Shown here: positions 41,344 to 52,362 of the stretch, piece by piece
Position numbering within the stretch: position 1 is the first letter of the stretch
Layout of the letters: each line of letters begins with the position of its first letter
Origin: Acidobacteriota bacterium
GTDB taxonomy: Bacteria; Acidobacteriota; Terriglobia; Acidiferrales; UBA7541
Direction: 5' to 3'
DNA length: 64,000 bases
Assembly: GCA_021832085.1 (NCBI GenBank)
Contig: JAKBLM010000010.1
Location: forward strand, 1-64,000
Position numbers and translations under genes: made by a program
Notes under the pieces: model-generated
The model's input: the letters and a program-made list of their open reading frames with translations, nothing else
Databases searched by the model: none
Told to the model about the DNA's origin: nothing

Positions 41344-43770
41344 GTGGAACGCTACATCTGCATTCACGGACATTTCTATCAGCCGCCGAGGGAGAACCCC
41401 TGGCTCGAGGCGGTCGAGCTGCAGGATTCCGCCTACCCGTATCATGACTGGAACGAGCGGATCTCGGCGGAGTGCTACGCGCCAAATTGCGCCGCCCGCA
41501 TCCTCGACGGCATGGGCCGCATCGAGCGGATCGTCAACAACTATTCCAAGATCAGCTTCAATTTCGGCCCGACGCTGCTCTCCTGGCTGGCCGAGAAGAG
41601 TCCGGACGTCTACCAGGCCATCCTCACCGCCGACCGCGAGAGCCGGCGGCATTTTTCCGGCCACGGCTCGGCGCTCGCACAGGCCTACAACCACATGATC
41701 CTGCCGCTCGCCAACAGCCGCGACAAGGAGACGCAGGTCCTGTGGGGCATTCGGGATTTCGAGCATCGCTTCGGCCGCCGGCCCGAGGGAATGTGGCTGC
41801 CCGAGACGGCGGTGGATCTGGAGACGCTGGCGCTGCTCGCCAAGCACGGCATTCGCTTCACCGTGCTGGCTCCCTATCAGGCCCGCCGTGTGCGCCAGCT
41901 GGGCAAGCGGGCCTGGCGCGACGTTGGCGGCGGCCAGATCGATCCCTCGCGCCCCTACAAGCTGGTGCTGGGTACCGGCCGCTCGATCGACCTGTTTTTC
42001 TACGACGGCCCGATTTCGCAGGCGGTGGCGTTCGAGGGGATTCTGCTGAAGGGCGAATATCTGGCCGACCGGCTGCTGGGCGCTTTCGTCGATTCCCGCA
42101 ACTGGCCGCAGATCGTCCACATCGCCACCGACGGTGAGACCTACGGCCACCATCAGCCGCACGGTGACATGGCGCTCGCCTACGCGATCCACCATATCGA
42201 GCGCAACCAGCTTGCCCGGCTCACCAATTACGCCGAATACCTGGCCAAACATCCGCCCACGCACCAGGTGCAGATTCACGAAAACACGTCCTGGAGCTGC
42301 GTCCACGGCATCGAGCGCTGGCGCGTCGATTGCGGCTGCAATTCGGGCCAGCATCCGGGCTGGCATCAGCGCTGGCGCGGACCGCTGCGTGAGGCGCTCG
42401 ACTGGCTGCGCGACGCGATGGCCGGGCGTTTCGAAGTGCGCGGCGCCCTGTTGCTGAAGAACCCCTGGGCCGCGCGCAACGAATACGTCGAAGTTATACT
42501 CGACCGCTCGCGCGAGAATGTCGATGCGTTTCTCGCCCGCCACGCCACCCACCCGCTCTCGCCCGACGAGCGCGTGCGCGCACTCAAGCTGCTCGAGCTG
42601 CAGCGCCACGCGATGCTCATGTACACCAGCTGCGGCTGGTTCTTCGACGAGATTTCCGGCATCGAGACGGTCCAGGTGCTCCAATACGCCGGCCGGGTGC
42701 TCCAGCTCAACCGCGAGCTGTTTGGCGACGACCTCGAGCCCGGTTTCCTCGACAAGCTCGACCGCATCCCCTCGAACATTCCTGCGTTCGTAAACGGGCG
42801 CACCGTATACGAGAAATTTGTGTGGCCGGCGATGGTCAATCTGGAGAAGGTGGGCGCGCACTACGCGGTCAGCTCGCTCTTCGAGGAATACGGGTCGCGG
42901 ACGTCGGTTTATTGCTATTCGGTGGACCGCGAGGACTATCGTTCTCTCTCGGCGGGCAAGGTGCGGCTGGCGGTAGGGTGCGCCCTGGTGACCTCGGAAA
43001 TCACCGGCGAATCGGGGCAGGTCACCTTCGGCGTGGTGCATCTGGGCGATCAGAGCATCAGCGGCGGCGTACGGCCGTTCCAGGGCGAGCCGCAATACGA
43101 TAGCGCCGCCAAGCGGATCCTCGAGGCCTTCGAGCGCGCCGATTTCGCCGAGCTCGTGCGCGAGATGGATCGCAGCTTCGGCGCCGGCGTCTACACGCTC
43201 GAGCTGCTGTTTCGCGACGAACTGCGCAAGATTCTGGCGCTGATTCTCGACTCGACACTGGCCGAGGCCGAAGCCACCTACGGCCAGCTCTTCGAAAACC
43301 ACATCTCGCTGATCCGCTTCATGACCCGGATGGGGATTCCGTTGGCGCGGCACCTGCAGATGGCGGCCGAGTTCACACTGAACGCGGCGTTACGGCGCAG
43401 CCTCGAGGCCGAAATCCTCGACGCGGGACAAATCCGGAAAATTCTGGAGGAAACCGCGACGACCGGCGTGCAGCTGGACGTGGCGACGCTGGAATATTCG
43501 GTCCGGCGGAAGATGGAATGGTTGGCGGCCTGGATGCAAGAGGACCCCGTCGGCCTCGACCGGCTGCAGATCCTCGATCAGGCGGTTGACCTGGTGGGGA
43601 TCCTGCCGTTCGAAGTGAATTTGTGGAAGGCGCAGAACATCTTCTACGGTATCCTGCAGACGCTCTATCCGCGGGTTCAAAGCGAAGCCGCGCTCGGAGA
43701 CGAGTTTGCCCGGAACTGGGTGGAGCAATTTCGCGGGCTGGGCGAGAAGCTCTCGATTCTGGTGCCCTAA
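41344..43770 (+). CDS. GH57-fold protein with DUF3536
   Basis: An 808-residue protein. The N-terminal half is a GH57 (beta/alpha)7 barrel: ICIHGHFYQPPRENPW, HGSALAQAYNHMILPL, FGRRPEGMWLPETAVD, and HIATDGETYGHHQPHGD. The C-terminal half is the DUF3536 region, rich in helices (LKLLELQRHAMLMYTSCGWFFDEI). GH57 enzymes act on alpha-glucans (amylase, branching, pullulanase). The activity of this subgroup is not established. It starts with a GTG 3 bases after treZ and abuts treY (TAA followed directly by ATG), so it is co-translated with both trehalose genes and may trim or prepare the alpha-glucan substrate, the role usually played by TreX/GlgX, which is absent here. Confidence 0.82.
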   Translation: MERYICIHGHFYQPPRENPWLEAVELQDSAYPYHDWNERISAECYAPNCAARILDGMGRIERIVNNYSKISFNFGPTLLSWLAEKSPDVYQAILTADRESRRHFSGHGSALAQAYNHMILPLANSRDKETQVLWGIRDFEHRFGRRPEGMWLPETAVDLETLALLAKHGIRFTVLAPYQARRVRQLGKRAWRDVGGGQIDPSRPYKLVLGTGRSIDLFFYDGPISQAVAFEGILLKGEYLADRLLGAFVDSRNWPQIVHIATDGETYGHHQPHGDMALAYAIHHIERNQLARLTNYAEYLAKHPPTHQVQIHENTSWSCVHGIERWRVDCGCNSGQHPGWHQRWRGPLREALDWLRDAMAGRFEVRGALLLKNPWAARNEYVEVILDRSRENVDAFLARHATHPLSPDERVRALKLLELQRHAMLMYTSCGWFFDEISGIETVQVLQYAGRVLQLNRELFGDDLEPGFLDKLDRIPSNIPAFVNGRTVYEKFVWPAMVNLEKVGAHYAVSSLFEEYGSRTSVYCYSVDREDYRSLSAGKVRLAVGCALVTSEITGESGQVTFGVVHLGDQSISGGVRPFQGEPQYDSAAKRILEAFERADFAELVREMDRSFGAGVYTLELLFRDELRKILALILDSTLAEAEATYGQLFENHISLIRFMTRMGIPLARHLQMAAEFTLNAALRRSLEAEILDAGQIRKILEETATTGVQLDVATLEYSVRRKMEWLAAWMQEDPVGLDRLQILDQAVDLVGILPFEVNLWKAQNIFYGILQTLYPRVQSEAALGDEFARNWVEQFRGLGEKLSILVP

Positions 43771-46659
43771 ATGCCGCGCACGAAACTGCCTTCAGCCACC
43801 TACCGCATCCAGTTCAACCTAAGCTTCCGCTTTGCCGACGCCCGGGACCTGGTGCCGTACCTGCACGATCTAGGCATCAGCGATCTCTACGCCTCGCCGC
43901 GCTTCAAGGCGCGCAAGGGCAGCTCGCACGGCTACGACGTGATCGATCCGCAGCGGATCAATTCCGAACTGGGCACCGAGCGCGAGTTCGAGGAACTGGT
44001 GCAACGGCTGAAGGACTACGGCATGGGGCTGCTGCTCGACATCGTTCCCAACCACATGGCGGCCACCGCGGAGAACCGGTGGTGGACGGATGTGCTGGGC
44101 AACGGCCGGTCGTCGCCCTATGGCGACTTTTTCGACATCGACTGGCAATCGCCGACGGCTAAGGCGCGAGTGCGCGCAGCGGGCAAGGTGGTGCTTCCCG
44201 TGCTCGGCGATCTTTACGGCCGGGCGCTCGAAAACCAGGAGATCATGCTCCGGCTCGAGGAGGACGGCTTCTGGTTCCGCTACTGGGAATCGCGCTTTCC
44301 GCTCGATCCGAAAACCATCGGGCCGATTCTGGAATCCTGTCTGGCACAGTTGCGGGCCGCGTTTCCCGAAGACCACGGCGCGCTGCTGGGATTGCTCGAA
44401 ATCGTGGAGCGCGTCGAGCGGCTACCGGGCCGCGACGCGCTCGAGCCGGAAAGCATCGCCGCGCGCCGCACCGGCGGCGAGGCAATCCAAAAACAGCTGT
44501 GGCAGCTGTTTCGCGGGAATCCGGATTTCCGCCGCGGCCTGGAGTCGACGATCCGCGAGATCAACGGAGTCCGCGACGATCCGGCGAGCTTCGACCGGCT
44601 CGACGGGCTGCTCTCCGCCCAGGCTTACCGGCTCGCCTACTGGCGCATCGCCGCCGAGGAGATCAATTATCGGCGGTTTTTCGACATCAACGACCTGGTC
44701 GGACTGCGCGTCGAGTTGCCGGAGGTCTTTGCCGCGCGCCACGCGACAATCCTGCAGTTGGTCGAGGACAACCGCGTGGCCGGTTTGCGCGTCGACCACG
44801 TTGACGGCCTCTACGATCCCCGTGCCTACCTGGAACGGCTCACCGAGGCGTGCGCGGCGCGCTCGGCCGCCCGCGGCGCACCGGGCCCCTACGTCATCGT
44901 CGAAAAAATCCTCGGCGCCAACGAACAGTTGCCGGAAGACTGGCCGGTGGCCGGGACGACCGGGTATGACTTTTTGAACGCGGTAAACGGGGTGCTGATC
45001 GACGGGCAGGGCCTCAAGCGGCTCGAGGCCGTTTACGCCAGGTTCACGGGCCAGGCCACGCCGTTTGCCGAGGTCAGCTACCGCGGCAACCGGATCGTGA
45101 TGGAGCAGCTCTTCTCGAGCGAGCTGCGCCGACTCGGCCATCAACTGGGCAGGCTGGCCGCGCGCGACCGCTACGCGCGCGACGTGCCGCTCTCGGAGCT
45201 CTTGCGAGCGCTGATGGACGTCACCGCCTGCCTGCCCGTCTACCGCACCTATATCGCCGGAGCCGGCGTTTCCCCGCGCGACCGCGTCTATCTGGATCGG
45301 GCGCTCGAGGCCGCCCGCGCCCGCAACAAGGGAGACCTGTTTCGCCAGACCGCCTTCGATTTCCTCCACCGCCTGCTCACGGTCGACCTGCCCGGGGCTT
45401 CCGAGGAGGATCGCAACGAATGCCTCAGCTTCGTGATGAAGTGGCAACAGTTCAGCGGGCCGGTGATGGCCAAGGGGCTAGAGGACACCGCCTTCTACGT
45501 GCACAACAGCCTGATCTCGCTCAACGAGGTGGGCGGCGATCCGCTGCGGATCGAGCCGCCGCTCGACGTTGTCTCCTTCCACCTGTTCAATCAGGAGCGT
45601 CTGGCCCGGCAGCCCGCGACGCTCAACACCACCTCGACCCATGACACCAAGCGCAGCGAGGATGTGCGTGCGCGCATCGACGTGCTTTCGGAACTGGCTA
45701 TCGAGTGGGGCGAGCGGCTGTTCCGCTGGCGCCGCTGGAACAGCTCGAAAAAGCGGGAGGCGCGCGGGCGCGAAGTGCCGGTGCCTCTCGAGGAGGTGTT
45801 CCTCTATCAGACGATGGTCGGCGCCTGGCCGCTCGATCCGGCCGAGCTGGCCGAGTTTCCCGAGCGCCTCGTCTCATGCATGCACAAGGCGGCACGCGAG
45901 GCGAAGCTCTTCACCAGCTGGATCGAACCGGTGCCGGAGCATGAAGAGGCGCTCACCGCTTTCATCGAGCGGATCCTCGACGACTCGGAAGAGAACCGCT
46001 TCCTCGAGGACTTCTCACGCTTCCAGCGGCGCATCGCCTTTCACGGCGCGCTCAATTCCCTAACGCAGCTGCTGGTGAAGATCGCTGCTCCCGGTGTGCC
46101 CGATTTCTACCAGGGCTCGGAGCTGTGGGAATTCAGCATGATGGATCCCGATAACCGGCGCCCGGTCGATTTCCAGAAACGAGCGCGCCTGCTGGCCGAA
46201 CTGGCCGCCGCCGAGCACGCCAACCGTGAAGCCCTGCTCGAGCACGTGCTGCAGCATTGGCAGGACGGCCGGGTGAAAATGTATCTTGCGCGAAAGGCGC
46301 TCGATTTTCGCCGGCAGCGCAACGCGTTCTTCCTCGAAAGCGAGTACATCTCGATCCATGCTGCCGGCAAGAAAACCGAGAACGTCTGCGCGTTTGTGCG
46401 ACGAAAGGAGCAAGGCTGGGTGCTCGCGGCTGCTCCTGTGCTCACCACACAACTGGTCGAGCCGGGGCACATGCCGCTCGGCCAGGAGACCTGGGGGATG
46501 AGTGGCATCCTGCTGCCCAACGACGCCCCCGGTGTCTGGCGCAACGTGCTCACCGGCGAAATGCTGAAGACCGGCACGACGCGGAGGAAGCGGTGGTTGC
46601 CGCTGAAGAGTATCTTCCACCGTTTCCCGGTGGCTTTGCTCGAGGGCGGTTCCTTCTGA
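43771..46659 (+). CDS. treY: Malto-oligosyltrehalose synthase
   Basis: A 962-residue GH13 enzyme that isomerises the reducing-end glucose of maltodextrin to a trehalosyl unit. Typical motifs: ATYRIQFN, LGISDLYASPRFKARKGSSHGYDV, DIVPNHMA, GLRVDHVDGLYDP (nucleophile Asp), VIVEKILGANEQLP (acid/base Glu) and NTTSTHDTKRSEDVRARI. It is longer than archaeal and actinobacterial TreY (720-780) because of insertions in the mid region, as in some other bacteria. The start is at the ATG immediately after the stop of the DUF3536 gene. Together with TreZ it completes the two-step route from glycogen to trehalose. Confidence 0.93.
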   Translation: MPRTKLPSATYRIQFNLSFRFADARDLVPYLHDLGISDLYASPRFKARKGSSHGYDVIDPQRINSELGTEREFEELVQRLKDYGMGLLLDIVPNHMAATAENRWWTDVLGNGRSSPYGDFFDIDWQSPTAKARVRAAGKVVLPVLGDLYGRALENQEIMLRLEEDGFWFRYWESRFPLDPKTIGPILESCLAQLRAAFPEDHGALLGLLEIVERVERLPGRDALEPESIAARRTGGEAIQKQLWQLFRGNPDFRRGLESTIREINGVRDDPASFDRLDGLLSAQAYRLAYWRIAAEEINYRRFFDINDLVGLRVELPEVFAARHATILQLVEDNRVAGLRVDHVDGLYDPRAYLERLTEACAARSAARGAPGPYVIVEKILGANEQLPEDWPVAGTTGYDFLNAVNGVLIDGQGLKRLEAVYARFTGQATPFAEVSYRGNRIVMEQLFSSELRRLGHQLGRLAARDRYARDVPLSELLRALMDVTACLPVYRTYIAGAGVSPRDRVYLDRALEAARARNKGDLFRQTAFDFLHRLLTVDLPGASEEDRNECLSFVMKWQQFSGPVMAKGLEDTAFYVHNSLISLNEVGGDPLRIEPPLDVVSFHLFNQERLARQPATLNTTSTHDTKRSEDVRARIDVLSELAIEWGERLFRWRRWNSSKKREARGREVPVPLEEVFLYQTMVGAWPLDPAELAEFPERLVSCMHKAAREAKLFTSWIEPVPEHEEALTAFIERILDDSEENRFLEDFSRFQRRIAFHGALNSLTQLLVKIAAPGVPDFYQGSELWEFSMMDPDNRRPVDFQKRARLLAELAAAEHANREALLEHVLQHWQDGRVKMYLARKALDFRRQRNAFFLESEYISIHAAGKKTENVCAFVRRKEQGWVLAAAPVLTTQLVEPGHMPLGQETWGMSGILLPNDAPGVWRNVLTGEMLKTGTTRRKRWLPLKSIFHRFPVALLEGGSF

Positions 46660-46783
46660 AGGGCCGGCCGGGGCGTGCCTGCCGGCGGGACCTGGTTTCG
46701 GCCTTGCGCCGGCGACGCTTATCCGAAGCTGTGCTTTTTCCGTGGCCGCAGTAGACTGATTTCGTCTTTGTCCGAACGAAAAC

Positions 46784-48361
46784 ATGACCACCTTCAGCAC
46801 CGTCGAATTCCTGCTTTGGTTGCTGCTGGCCGCCTCGGTGGTCGCGGTGATCACGGCCCGGCTGCGCATCCCTTACACGGTGGCGCTGGTGCTGGGCGGC
46901 CTAGCGCTCGGCTCGATCCACCTGCCGCTGATCGCCCAGTTGATCCAGAACCGGCCGGACTGGCTGACGCCGGACGTGGCGCTGGTGGTGTTTCTACCGC
47001 CGCTGCTCTTTGAGGGCAGCCTGAAAATCCAGTTGCGACATTTGCGAGAGAACCTGGTGCCGATCCTGCTGCTGGCGACGCTGGGCGTCTTCGTGGCGGC
47101 GTTCATCACGGCGTTTGCGGTGCACTGGGCGATCGGCCTGCCGATCGCGGCGGCACTGGTCTTCGGCGCGATCGTCGCGCCGACCGATCCGATTTCGGTG
47201 CTGGCGATCTTCCGGAGCATGGCGGTGACCAAGCGTCTGGAGGTGATCGTCGAGGGCGAGAGCCTGTTCAACGACGGCACCGCCGCGGTGCTCTTTGGCA
47301 TTTTGGTGGGAGGGACGGCGAAGGGCGGACTGAGCGTTCTCACCGGGGTGCAGGAGTTTTTGCTGGTGGTGCTGGGCGGCATAGCGCTCGGACTGGTGTT
47401 CGGTTTCGTCATCAGCAAGATCACCGAGCGGATCGACGATCCGCAGATCGAGATCACGCTGACGACGATCGCCGCCTACGGCTCCTATCTGGTGGGCCAG
47501 TCTTTGCACGTTTCCGGCGTGATCGCGGTGGTGGCCACCGGGCTGATGATCGGGAATTTCGGGGCGCGGGTGGGCATGAGCCCACGCACGCGCGTCTCGC
47601 TCTGGTCGTTCTGGGAATACGCCGCGTTCGTGATCAATTCGATTGTCTTCCTGCTGATCGGGCTGCAGGTGCGCATCGGCGACCTGGTGCAGGCGTGGCG
47701 GCCGGCGCTGCTGGCGGTGGGTGCGGTGCTGCTCGGGCGGGTGCTCTCGGTCTACGCGCTGGCGCCGGTGTCCAACGCGATCAGCGAAAAGATCCCGTTG
47801 CGCTGGCAGCACGTGCTGGTGGCGGGCGGATTGCGCGGCTCGCTTTCGCTGGCGCTTGCGCTCGGCCTGCCGACGAATTTCCCCTATCGCAGCCAGATCC
47901 TGGCGATGACGTTCGGGGTGGTCGCCTTCACGATCGTGGTGGAAGGGATGTCGATCCGGCCGCTGCTGCGGTGGCTGGGCATCTCGTCGCTCAAGGAAGA
48001 CGAATACGACCGGGCGCGGGTGCGCCGCGCGGCCGTGCTTTCGGCACAGGCGCAACTCGACGACCTGCTACGGGAAAACCGCATCTCCACTCCCGCCTTT
48101 GAACTGCTGCGGCGCGAACTTGAACAACGGCTCGACGCCGCCCAAAGGGAAGTGGAGGAGGCTTCGCACCGCAACGAGGACCGCCTGCGCGAGGAAATCC
48201 GCCAAGCCCGCTCGCGACTGAAGGCGGCGGAAAAGAGTTCGATCGAGCAGGCGCTGCACGACGGACTGATCCTGCAGAAGACCGCCTCGGCAATGATCGA
48301 GGAAGTGGACCGCGAGCCCCACAAGCCGGGCGAGAGCGATGGCGGAGGCTCCGGGCGGTGA
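46784..48361 (+). CDS. Na+/H+ antiporter, CPA1 family
   Basis: A 525-residue protein with about 12 membrane helices. The CPA1 core motifs are present: VFLPPLLFEGSL, GAIVAPTDPISVLAIFRSM, and VEGESLFNDGTAAVLF with the acidic pair that binds Na+ and H+, and GGLRGSLSLALAL in the later helices. After residue 400 follows a soluble, charged, coiled-coil-like tail of about 120 residues. It would exchange Na+ (or K+) for H+ at the inner membrane. Placed between treY and glgE in the same direction, it links compatible-solute synthesis with ion homeostasis. A 124-base gap upstream and 228-base gap downstream allow separate promoters. Confidence 0.85.
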   Translation: MTTFSTVEFLLWLLLAASVVAVITARLRIPYTVALVLGGLALGSIHLPLIAQLIQNRPDWLTPDVALVVFLPPLLFEGSLKIQLRHLRENLVPILLLATLGVFVAAFITAFAVHWAIGLPIAAALVFGAIVAPTDPISVLAIFRSMAVTKRLEVIVEGESLFNDGTAAVLFGILVGGTAKGGLSVLTGVQEFLLVVLGGIALGLVFGFVISKITERIDDPQIEITLTTIAAYGSYLVGQSLHVSGVIAVVATGLMIGNFGARVGMSPRTRVSLWSFWEYAAFVINSIVFLLIGLQVRIGDLVQAWRPALLAVGAVLLGRVLSVYALAPVSNAISEKIPLRWQHVLVAGGLRGSLSLALALGLPTNFPYRSQILAMTFGVVAFTIVVEGMSIRPLLRWLGISSLKEDEYDRARVRRAAVLSAQAQLDDLLRENRISTPAFELLRRELEQRLDAAQREVEEASHRNEDRLREEIRQARSRLKAAEKSSIEQALHDGLILQKTASAMIEEVDREPHKPGESDGGGSGR

Positions 48362-48589
48362 GTTCGGCACCGGAAATGAGCGCCCGGCGAACGGCCGACC
48401 GAGAAATTTCGTGTGCTAGAATGAAGCATCCTGAGGTGAAATCTATTGCGTTTTTTCTGGATTCGTTTCCGGCGGTAGAGCGGGGAACAACCGGAAGCGT
48501 TTTTTTGCTCCTCTTCCGGCAAGCCTTCCTGAGAAGCTCAGCTGCCGGGCAACCCTTTCCGCCCGTATAGAGTAAAGAAAAGACAGGGT

Positions 48590-50617
48590 ATGGACGTGCG
48601 AACCCCTCCGCAAACTCCGAACGAGCCGGGCCGGCGCCCCAGCCGCCTGGTCATCGGCAAGGTACGGCCCGAAGTGGACGGCGGCCGCTTCCCCATCAAG
48701 CGAGTGGCGGGCGAACTGGTCGAAGTGAGCGCGGACATTTTCGCCGACGGTCACGACGTCCTGAGCGCCCGGCTGCTGCACCGCCGCGCGGAAAACGAGC
48801 GCTGGACCGAAGTGCCCATGAGCGAGTTGGGCAACGACCGCTGGCGCGCTAGCTTTCGCGTCTCCGCGCAGGGACATCATTTCTACACCGTGCAGGCCTG
48901 GATCGATCCTTTTCTCACCTGGCGGCGCGACCTGCTGAAACGCGTTGAGGCGGGACAGGAATCGGCGATCGACCTTCTGGTCGGCGCTGAAATAGTGGAC
49001 CAGGCTGCCCAACGCGCTGCCGGCGCCGAAGCCGAGGAGCTTTCCGCATGCGCCGCGGCGCTGCGGAAGGAAGCGAAGACCGAGCTGCGTTCGGCCGTCA
49101 GCCGTGCGCTCGACGAGCGGATCGCCGCTCTCGCGGAAAAGCACGCCGACCGCGACACCGGCACGACATACGGTCGGGAGTTGCGCGTGGTGGTGGATCG
49201 CGAGAAGGCGCGCTTCAGCACTTGGTACGAGCTGTTTCCCCGCTCCTGCGGTCCCGAGCCGGGACGCCACGGCACCTTTCGCGACGTGATCGCCCGCCTG
49301 CCCTACATTGCCGGGATGGGCTTCGACGTGCTCTATCTTCCGCCCATCCATCCTGTCGGCCGCGCCTACCGCAAAGGCAAGAACAACGTCACCACTCCCC
49401 TGGACGAAGATCTCGGCAGTCCCTGGGCGATCGGCTCGGCCCAAGGCGGCCACAAGGCGATCCATACCGAGCTCGGCACTTTCGAGGATTTCCATGCTCT
49501 GATCGAGGCGGCGCGCGAGCACGGCATCGAGGTCGCACTCGATCTCGCCTTTCAGTGCTCGCCCGACCACCCTTACGTCAAAGAGCACCCCGAATGGTTT
49601 CGGATCCGGCCCGACGGCACGGTACAGTATGCCGAAAATCCCCCGAAGAAATACGAAGACATCGTGCCGCTGAATTTCGACACCGAAGATTGGCGCGCGC
49701 TGTGGGAAGAGCTGAAAAGCGTGGTGCTCTTCTGGATCGGCCACGGCGTGCGGATTTTCCGCGTGGACAATCCGCACACGAAGCCCTTCCGCTTCTGGGA
49801 ATGGCTGATCGGTGAGGTGAATCGCGACTATCCCGACGTGCTGTTCCTGGCCGAGGCCTTTACCCGGCCCAAGGTGATGTACGAGCTGGCCAAGCGCGGC
49901 TTCAGCCAGTCCTACACCTATTTCGCCTGGCGAAACACCAGCTGGGACCTGAAGCAGTATTTCACCGAGCTGACCCAGACGGGAGTACGCGAGTTTTTCC
50001 GGCCCAATCTCTGGCCGAATACGCCCGACATCCTTGCCGAATACCTGCAGTTCGGCGGCCGGCCGGCGTTCCTGGCGCGGCTGGTGCTGGCGGCCACGCT
50101 CGGGGCCAGTTACGGAATCTACGGGCCGGCCTTCGAGCTGTGCGAAAATCGAGCATTGCGGCCCGGAAGCGAGGAATATCTCGATTCGGAGAAATATCAA
50201 CTCCGCCACTGGCCGATCGAGCGACCGGACAGCTTGCGGGAGTTCATCGGCCTGGTGAACCGGATTCGGCGCGAAAACTCCTGTCTGCAATCGAACGACC
50301 GGCTCCGCTTTCACGCGGTCGATAACGACCAGCTGATTGCCTATTCGAAATCGAGCGACGACGGCGCCTCGGTGATCCTGGTAGTGGTGAACCTGAATCC
50401 CTACCAGACGCATTCGGGTTGGGTGGAATTTTCTCCCGAAGGCGTGGAGGGTGACGGGCAGCAGGCCTATCAGGTGCACGACCTGCTCACAGGGGCGCGC
50501 TATTTCTGGCAAGGGGCGCGCAATTACGTGGAACTGAACCCAAACGTCTCGCCGGCCCATATTTTCCGGGTGCGGCGGCGCGTGCGAACCGAGCGGGACT
50601 TCGACTACTTCCTCTAG
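48590..50617 (+). CDS. glgE: Alpha-1,4-glucan:maltose-1-phosphate maltosyltransferase
   Basis: A 675-residue GH13_3 enzyme that extends alpha-1,4-glucan with maltose from maltose-1-phosphate. Diagnostic features are the N-terminal [19 protein letters not shown], the barrel start [61 protein letters not shown] (nucleophile Asp) and [14 protein letters not shown] (acid/base Glu). Length is close to that of mycobacterial GlgE. All partners of the GlgE pathway (TreS, maltokinase, GlgB) are encoded within the next 8 kb. The treS gene starts 47 bases after its stop. Confidence 0.93.
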   Translation: MDVRTPPQTPNEPGRRPSRLVIGKVRPEVDGGRFPIKRVAGELVEVSADIFADGHDVLSARLLHRRAENERWTEVPMSELGNDRWRASFRVSAQGHHFYTVQAWIDPFLTWRRDLLKRVEAGQESAIDLLVGAEIVDQAAQRAAGAEAEELSACAAALRKEAKTELRSAVSRALDERIAALAEKHADRDTGTTYGRELRVVVDREKARFSTWYELFPRSCGPEPGRHGTFRDVIARLPYIAGMGFDVLYLPPIHPVGRAYRKGKNNVTTPLDEDLGSPWAIGSAQGGHKAIHTELGTFEDFHALIEAAREHGIEVALDLAFQCSPDHPYVKEHPEWFRIRPDGTVQYAENPPKKYEDIVPLNFDTEDWRALWEELKSVVLFWIGHGVRIFRVDNPHTKPFRFWEWLIGEVNRDYPDVLFLAEAFTRPKVMYELAKRGFSQSYTYFAWRNTSWDLKQYFTELTQTGVREFFRPNLWPNTPDILAEYLQFGGRPAFLARLVLAATLGASYGIYGPAFELCENRALRPGSEEYLDSEKYQLRHWPIERPDSLREFIGLVNRIRRENSCLQSNDRLRFHAVDNDQLIAYSKSSDDGASVILVVVNLNPYQTHSGWVEFSPEGVEGDGQQAYQVHDLLTGARYFWQGARNYVELNPNVSPAHIFRVRRRVRTERDFDYFL

Positions 50618-50664
50618 CGGAAAGGGTGCAGGAGCGGCGGGAGAAGAAAGGAAACGATGCGGAA

Positions 50665-52299
50665 ATGCCGAGCGATCCGCTCTGGTACAAGGACGCCGTC
50701 ATCTACGAGTTGCACGTCCGCGGCTTCTATGACGCCGATGGCAATGGGACCGGGGAGTTCCGCGGCCTGACGCTGAAGCTCGATTACCTGGCCGATCTCG
50801 GTGTCAGCGCGATCTGGCTGCTGCCCTTCTACCCCTCGCCACTGCGCGACGACGGCTACGACATCTCCGACTACACCAATATTCATCCCGCCTACGGCGC
50901 GCTGGACGATTTCAAGATGTTCCTCGAGGAAGCACACCGCCGGGGCCTGCGCGTGATCACCGAGTTGGTGCTCAATCACACCTCCGACCAGCATCCCTGG
51001 TTCCAGGAGGCGCGCAGTTCGCGCAATAACGCCCGCCGCGACTGGTACGTCTGGAGCGATTTGATTGAGCGCTACAAAAAGGCCCGGATCATCTTCACCG
51101 ATACCGAGCTTTCCAACTGGGCCTGGGATCCGGTTTCGAAATCCCATTACTGGCACCGGTTTTTCAGCCATCAGCCCGACCTCAATTACGACAATCCGGC
51201 CGTCTTCGAGGCGGTCTGGGGCGTGATGAAATTCTGGTTGGACCTGGGGGTTGACGGCCTGCGGCTCGACGCGGTGCCGTATCTGGTGGAACGGGAAGGC
51301 ACCGCCTGCGAGAATCTACCGGAGACGCACGAGGTGCTGAAACGCCTGCGCCGGCGCGTTGATGAGCATTTTTCCGAAAAGATGCTGCTGGCCGAGGCAA
51401 ACCAGTGGCCCAAGGACGTCCGGCAATATTTCGGCGTGGGCGACGAGTGCCACATGGCTTTCCATTTTCCGCTGATGCCGCGCATGTTCATGGCCATCAA
51501 GCTGGAGGACCGCAAGCCGATCGTCGACATCCTGCGAAACACGCCGGAGATACCCGACGTCTGCCAGTGGGGCATTTTCCTGCGCAACCATGACGAGTTG
51601 ACGCTCGAGATGGTGACCGACGAAGAGCGGGATTACATGTACGACGAATTCGCGCCGGAAAAGCGGGCGCAGCTGAACCTGGGCATTCGCCGCCGGCTTG
51701 CCCCGCTGATGGAGGGCGACCGTCGGCGGATCGAGCTGATGAACGGTCTGTTGATGTCGATGCCCGGCAGCCCGATCCTTTACTATGGCGACGAAATCGG
51801 CATGGGCGACAACATCTACCTCGGCGACCGGAACGGCGTGCGCACGCCGATGCAATGGAGCGGCGGCTGGAATGCCGGGTTTTCGAGCGCGGATCCCGAG
51901 CAGCTCTACTCGCCGATCATCTCGAACCCGGTGTACGGTTATCAGGCGATCAATGTGGAATCGCAGCGCCGCTACGACCACTCGCTGCTTTCCTGGATGA
52001 AGCGGCTGATCCGGCTGCGCAAGTCGACCCGGGTGTTCGGCCGCGGTACGATGGAGATCCTCACTCCGCAAAACCATCGGGTGCTCGCCTACCTGCGGGA
52101 GTTGGGCAGCGAGCGCATCCTGATGGTTTGCAACCTCTCGAGCCAGGCGCAGGCGGCCGAGCTCGATTTACGGCGCTGGAAGGGGTCGGTGCCGATCGAG
52201 ATGTTCGGCAGCAATTTGTTTCCGCCGATCGGGGATCTGCCGTATCTGCTCACGCTCGGCCCGTATCAGTTCTACTGGTTTCGGCTGCGCCGGCTCTAG
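50665..52299 (+). CDS. treS: Trehalose synthase (maltose-trehalose isomerase)
   Basis: A 544-residue GH13_16 enzyme interconverting trehalose and maltose. It begins [17 protein letters not shown], then [31 protein letters not shown] (nucleophile Asp), [11 protein letters not shown] (acid/base Glu), [13 protein letters not shown] and the TreS-typical [13 protein letters not shown]. No maltokinase domain is fused to it; the kinase is a separate gene at 54495. The start at 50665 matches the family N-terminus. A GTG at 50626 would add 13 basic residues and cannot be excluded. It supplies maltose to the maltokinase/GlgE route or makes trehalose, depending on flux. Confidence 0.93.
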   Translation: MPSDPLWYKDAVIYELHVRGFYDADGNGTGEFRGLTLKLDYLADLGVSAIWLLPFYPSPLRDDGYDISDYTNIHPAYGALDDFKMFLEEAHRRGLRVITELVLNHTSDQHPWFQEARSSRNNARRDWYVWSDLIERYKKARIIFTDTELSNWAWDPVSKSHYWHRFFSHQPDLNYDNPAVFEAVWGVMKFWLDLGVDGLRLDAVPYLVEREGTACENLPETHEVLKRLRRRVDEHFSEKMLLAEANQWPKDVRQYFGVGDECHMAFHFPLMPRMFMAIKLEDRKPIVDILRNTPEIPDVCQWGIFLRNHDELTLEMVTDEERDYMYDEFAPEKRAQLNLGIRRRLAPLMEGDRRRIELMNGLLMSMPGSPILYYGDEIGMGDNIYLGDRNGVRTPMQWSGGWNAGFSSADPEQLYSPIISNPVYGYQAINVESQRRYDHSLLSWMKRLIRLRKSTRVFGRGTMEILTPQNHRVLAYLRELGSERILMVCNLSSQAQAAELDLRRWKGSVPIEMFGSNLFPPIGDLPYLLTLGPYQFYWFRLRRL

Positions 52300-52362
52300 G
52301 CGAGGGGCGCGGCCGGCGGGCAGGCCGCAACGGCCGAAGAACGCGGGCAAGGGAGAAGGAAT

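Noticed and set aside
41215..43353. 712-codon minus-strand frame within the GH57/DUF3536 gene
   Set aside because: Shadow frame of a GC-rich gene; the plus-strand product has GH57 motifs and continuous operon spacing.
48443..50560. 705-codon minus-strand frame opposite glgE
   Set aside because: The plus strand carries all GlgE signatures; the antisense product shows none.
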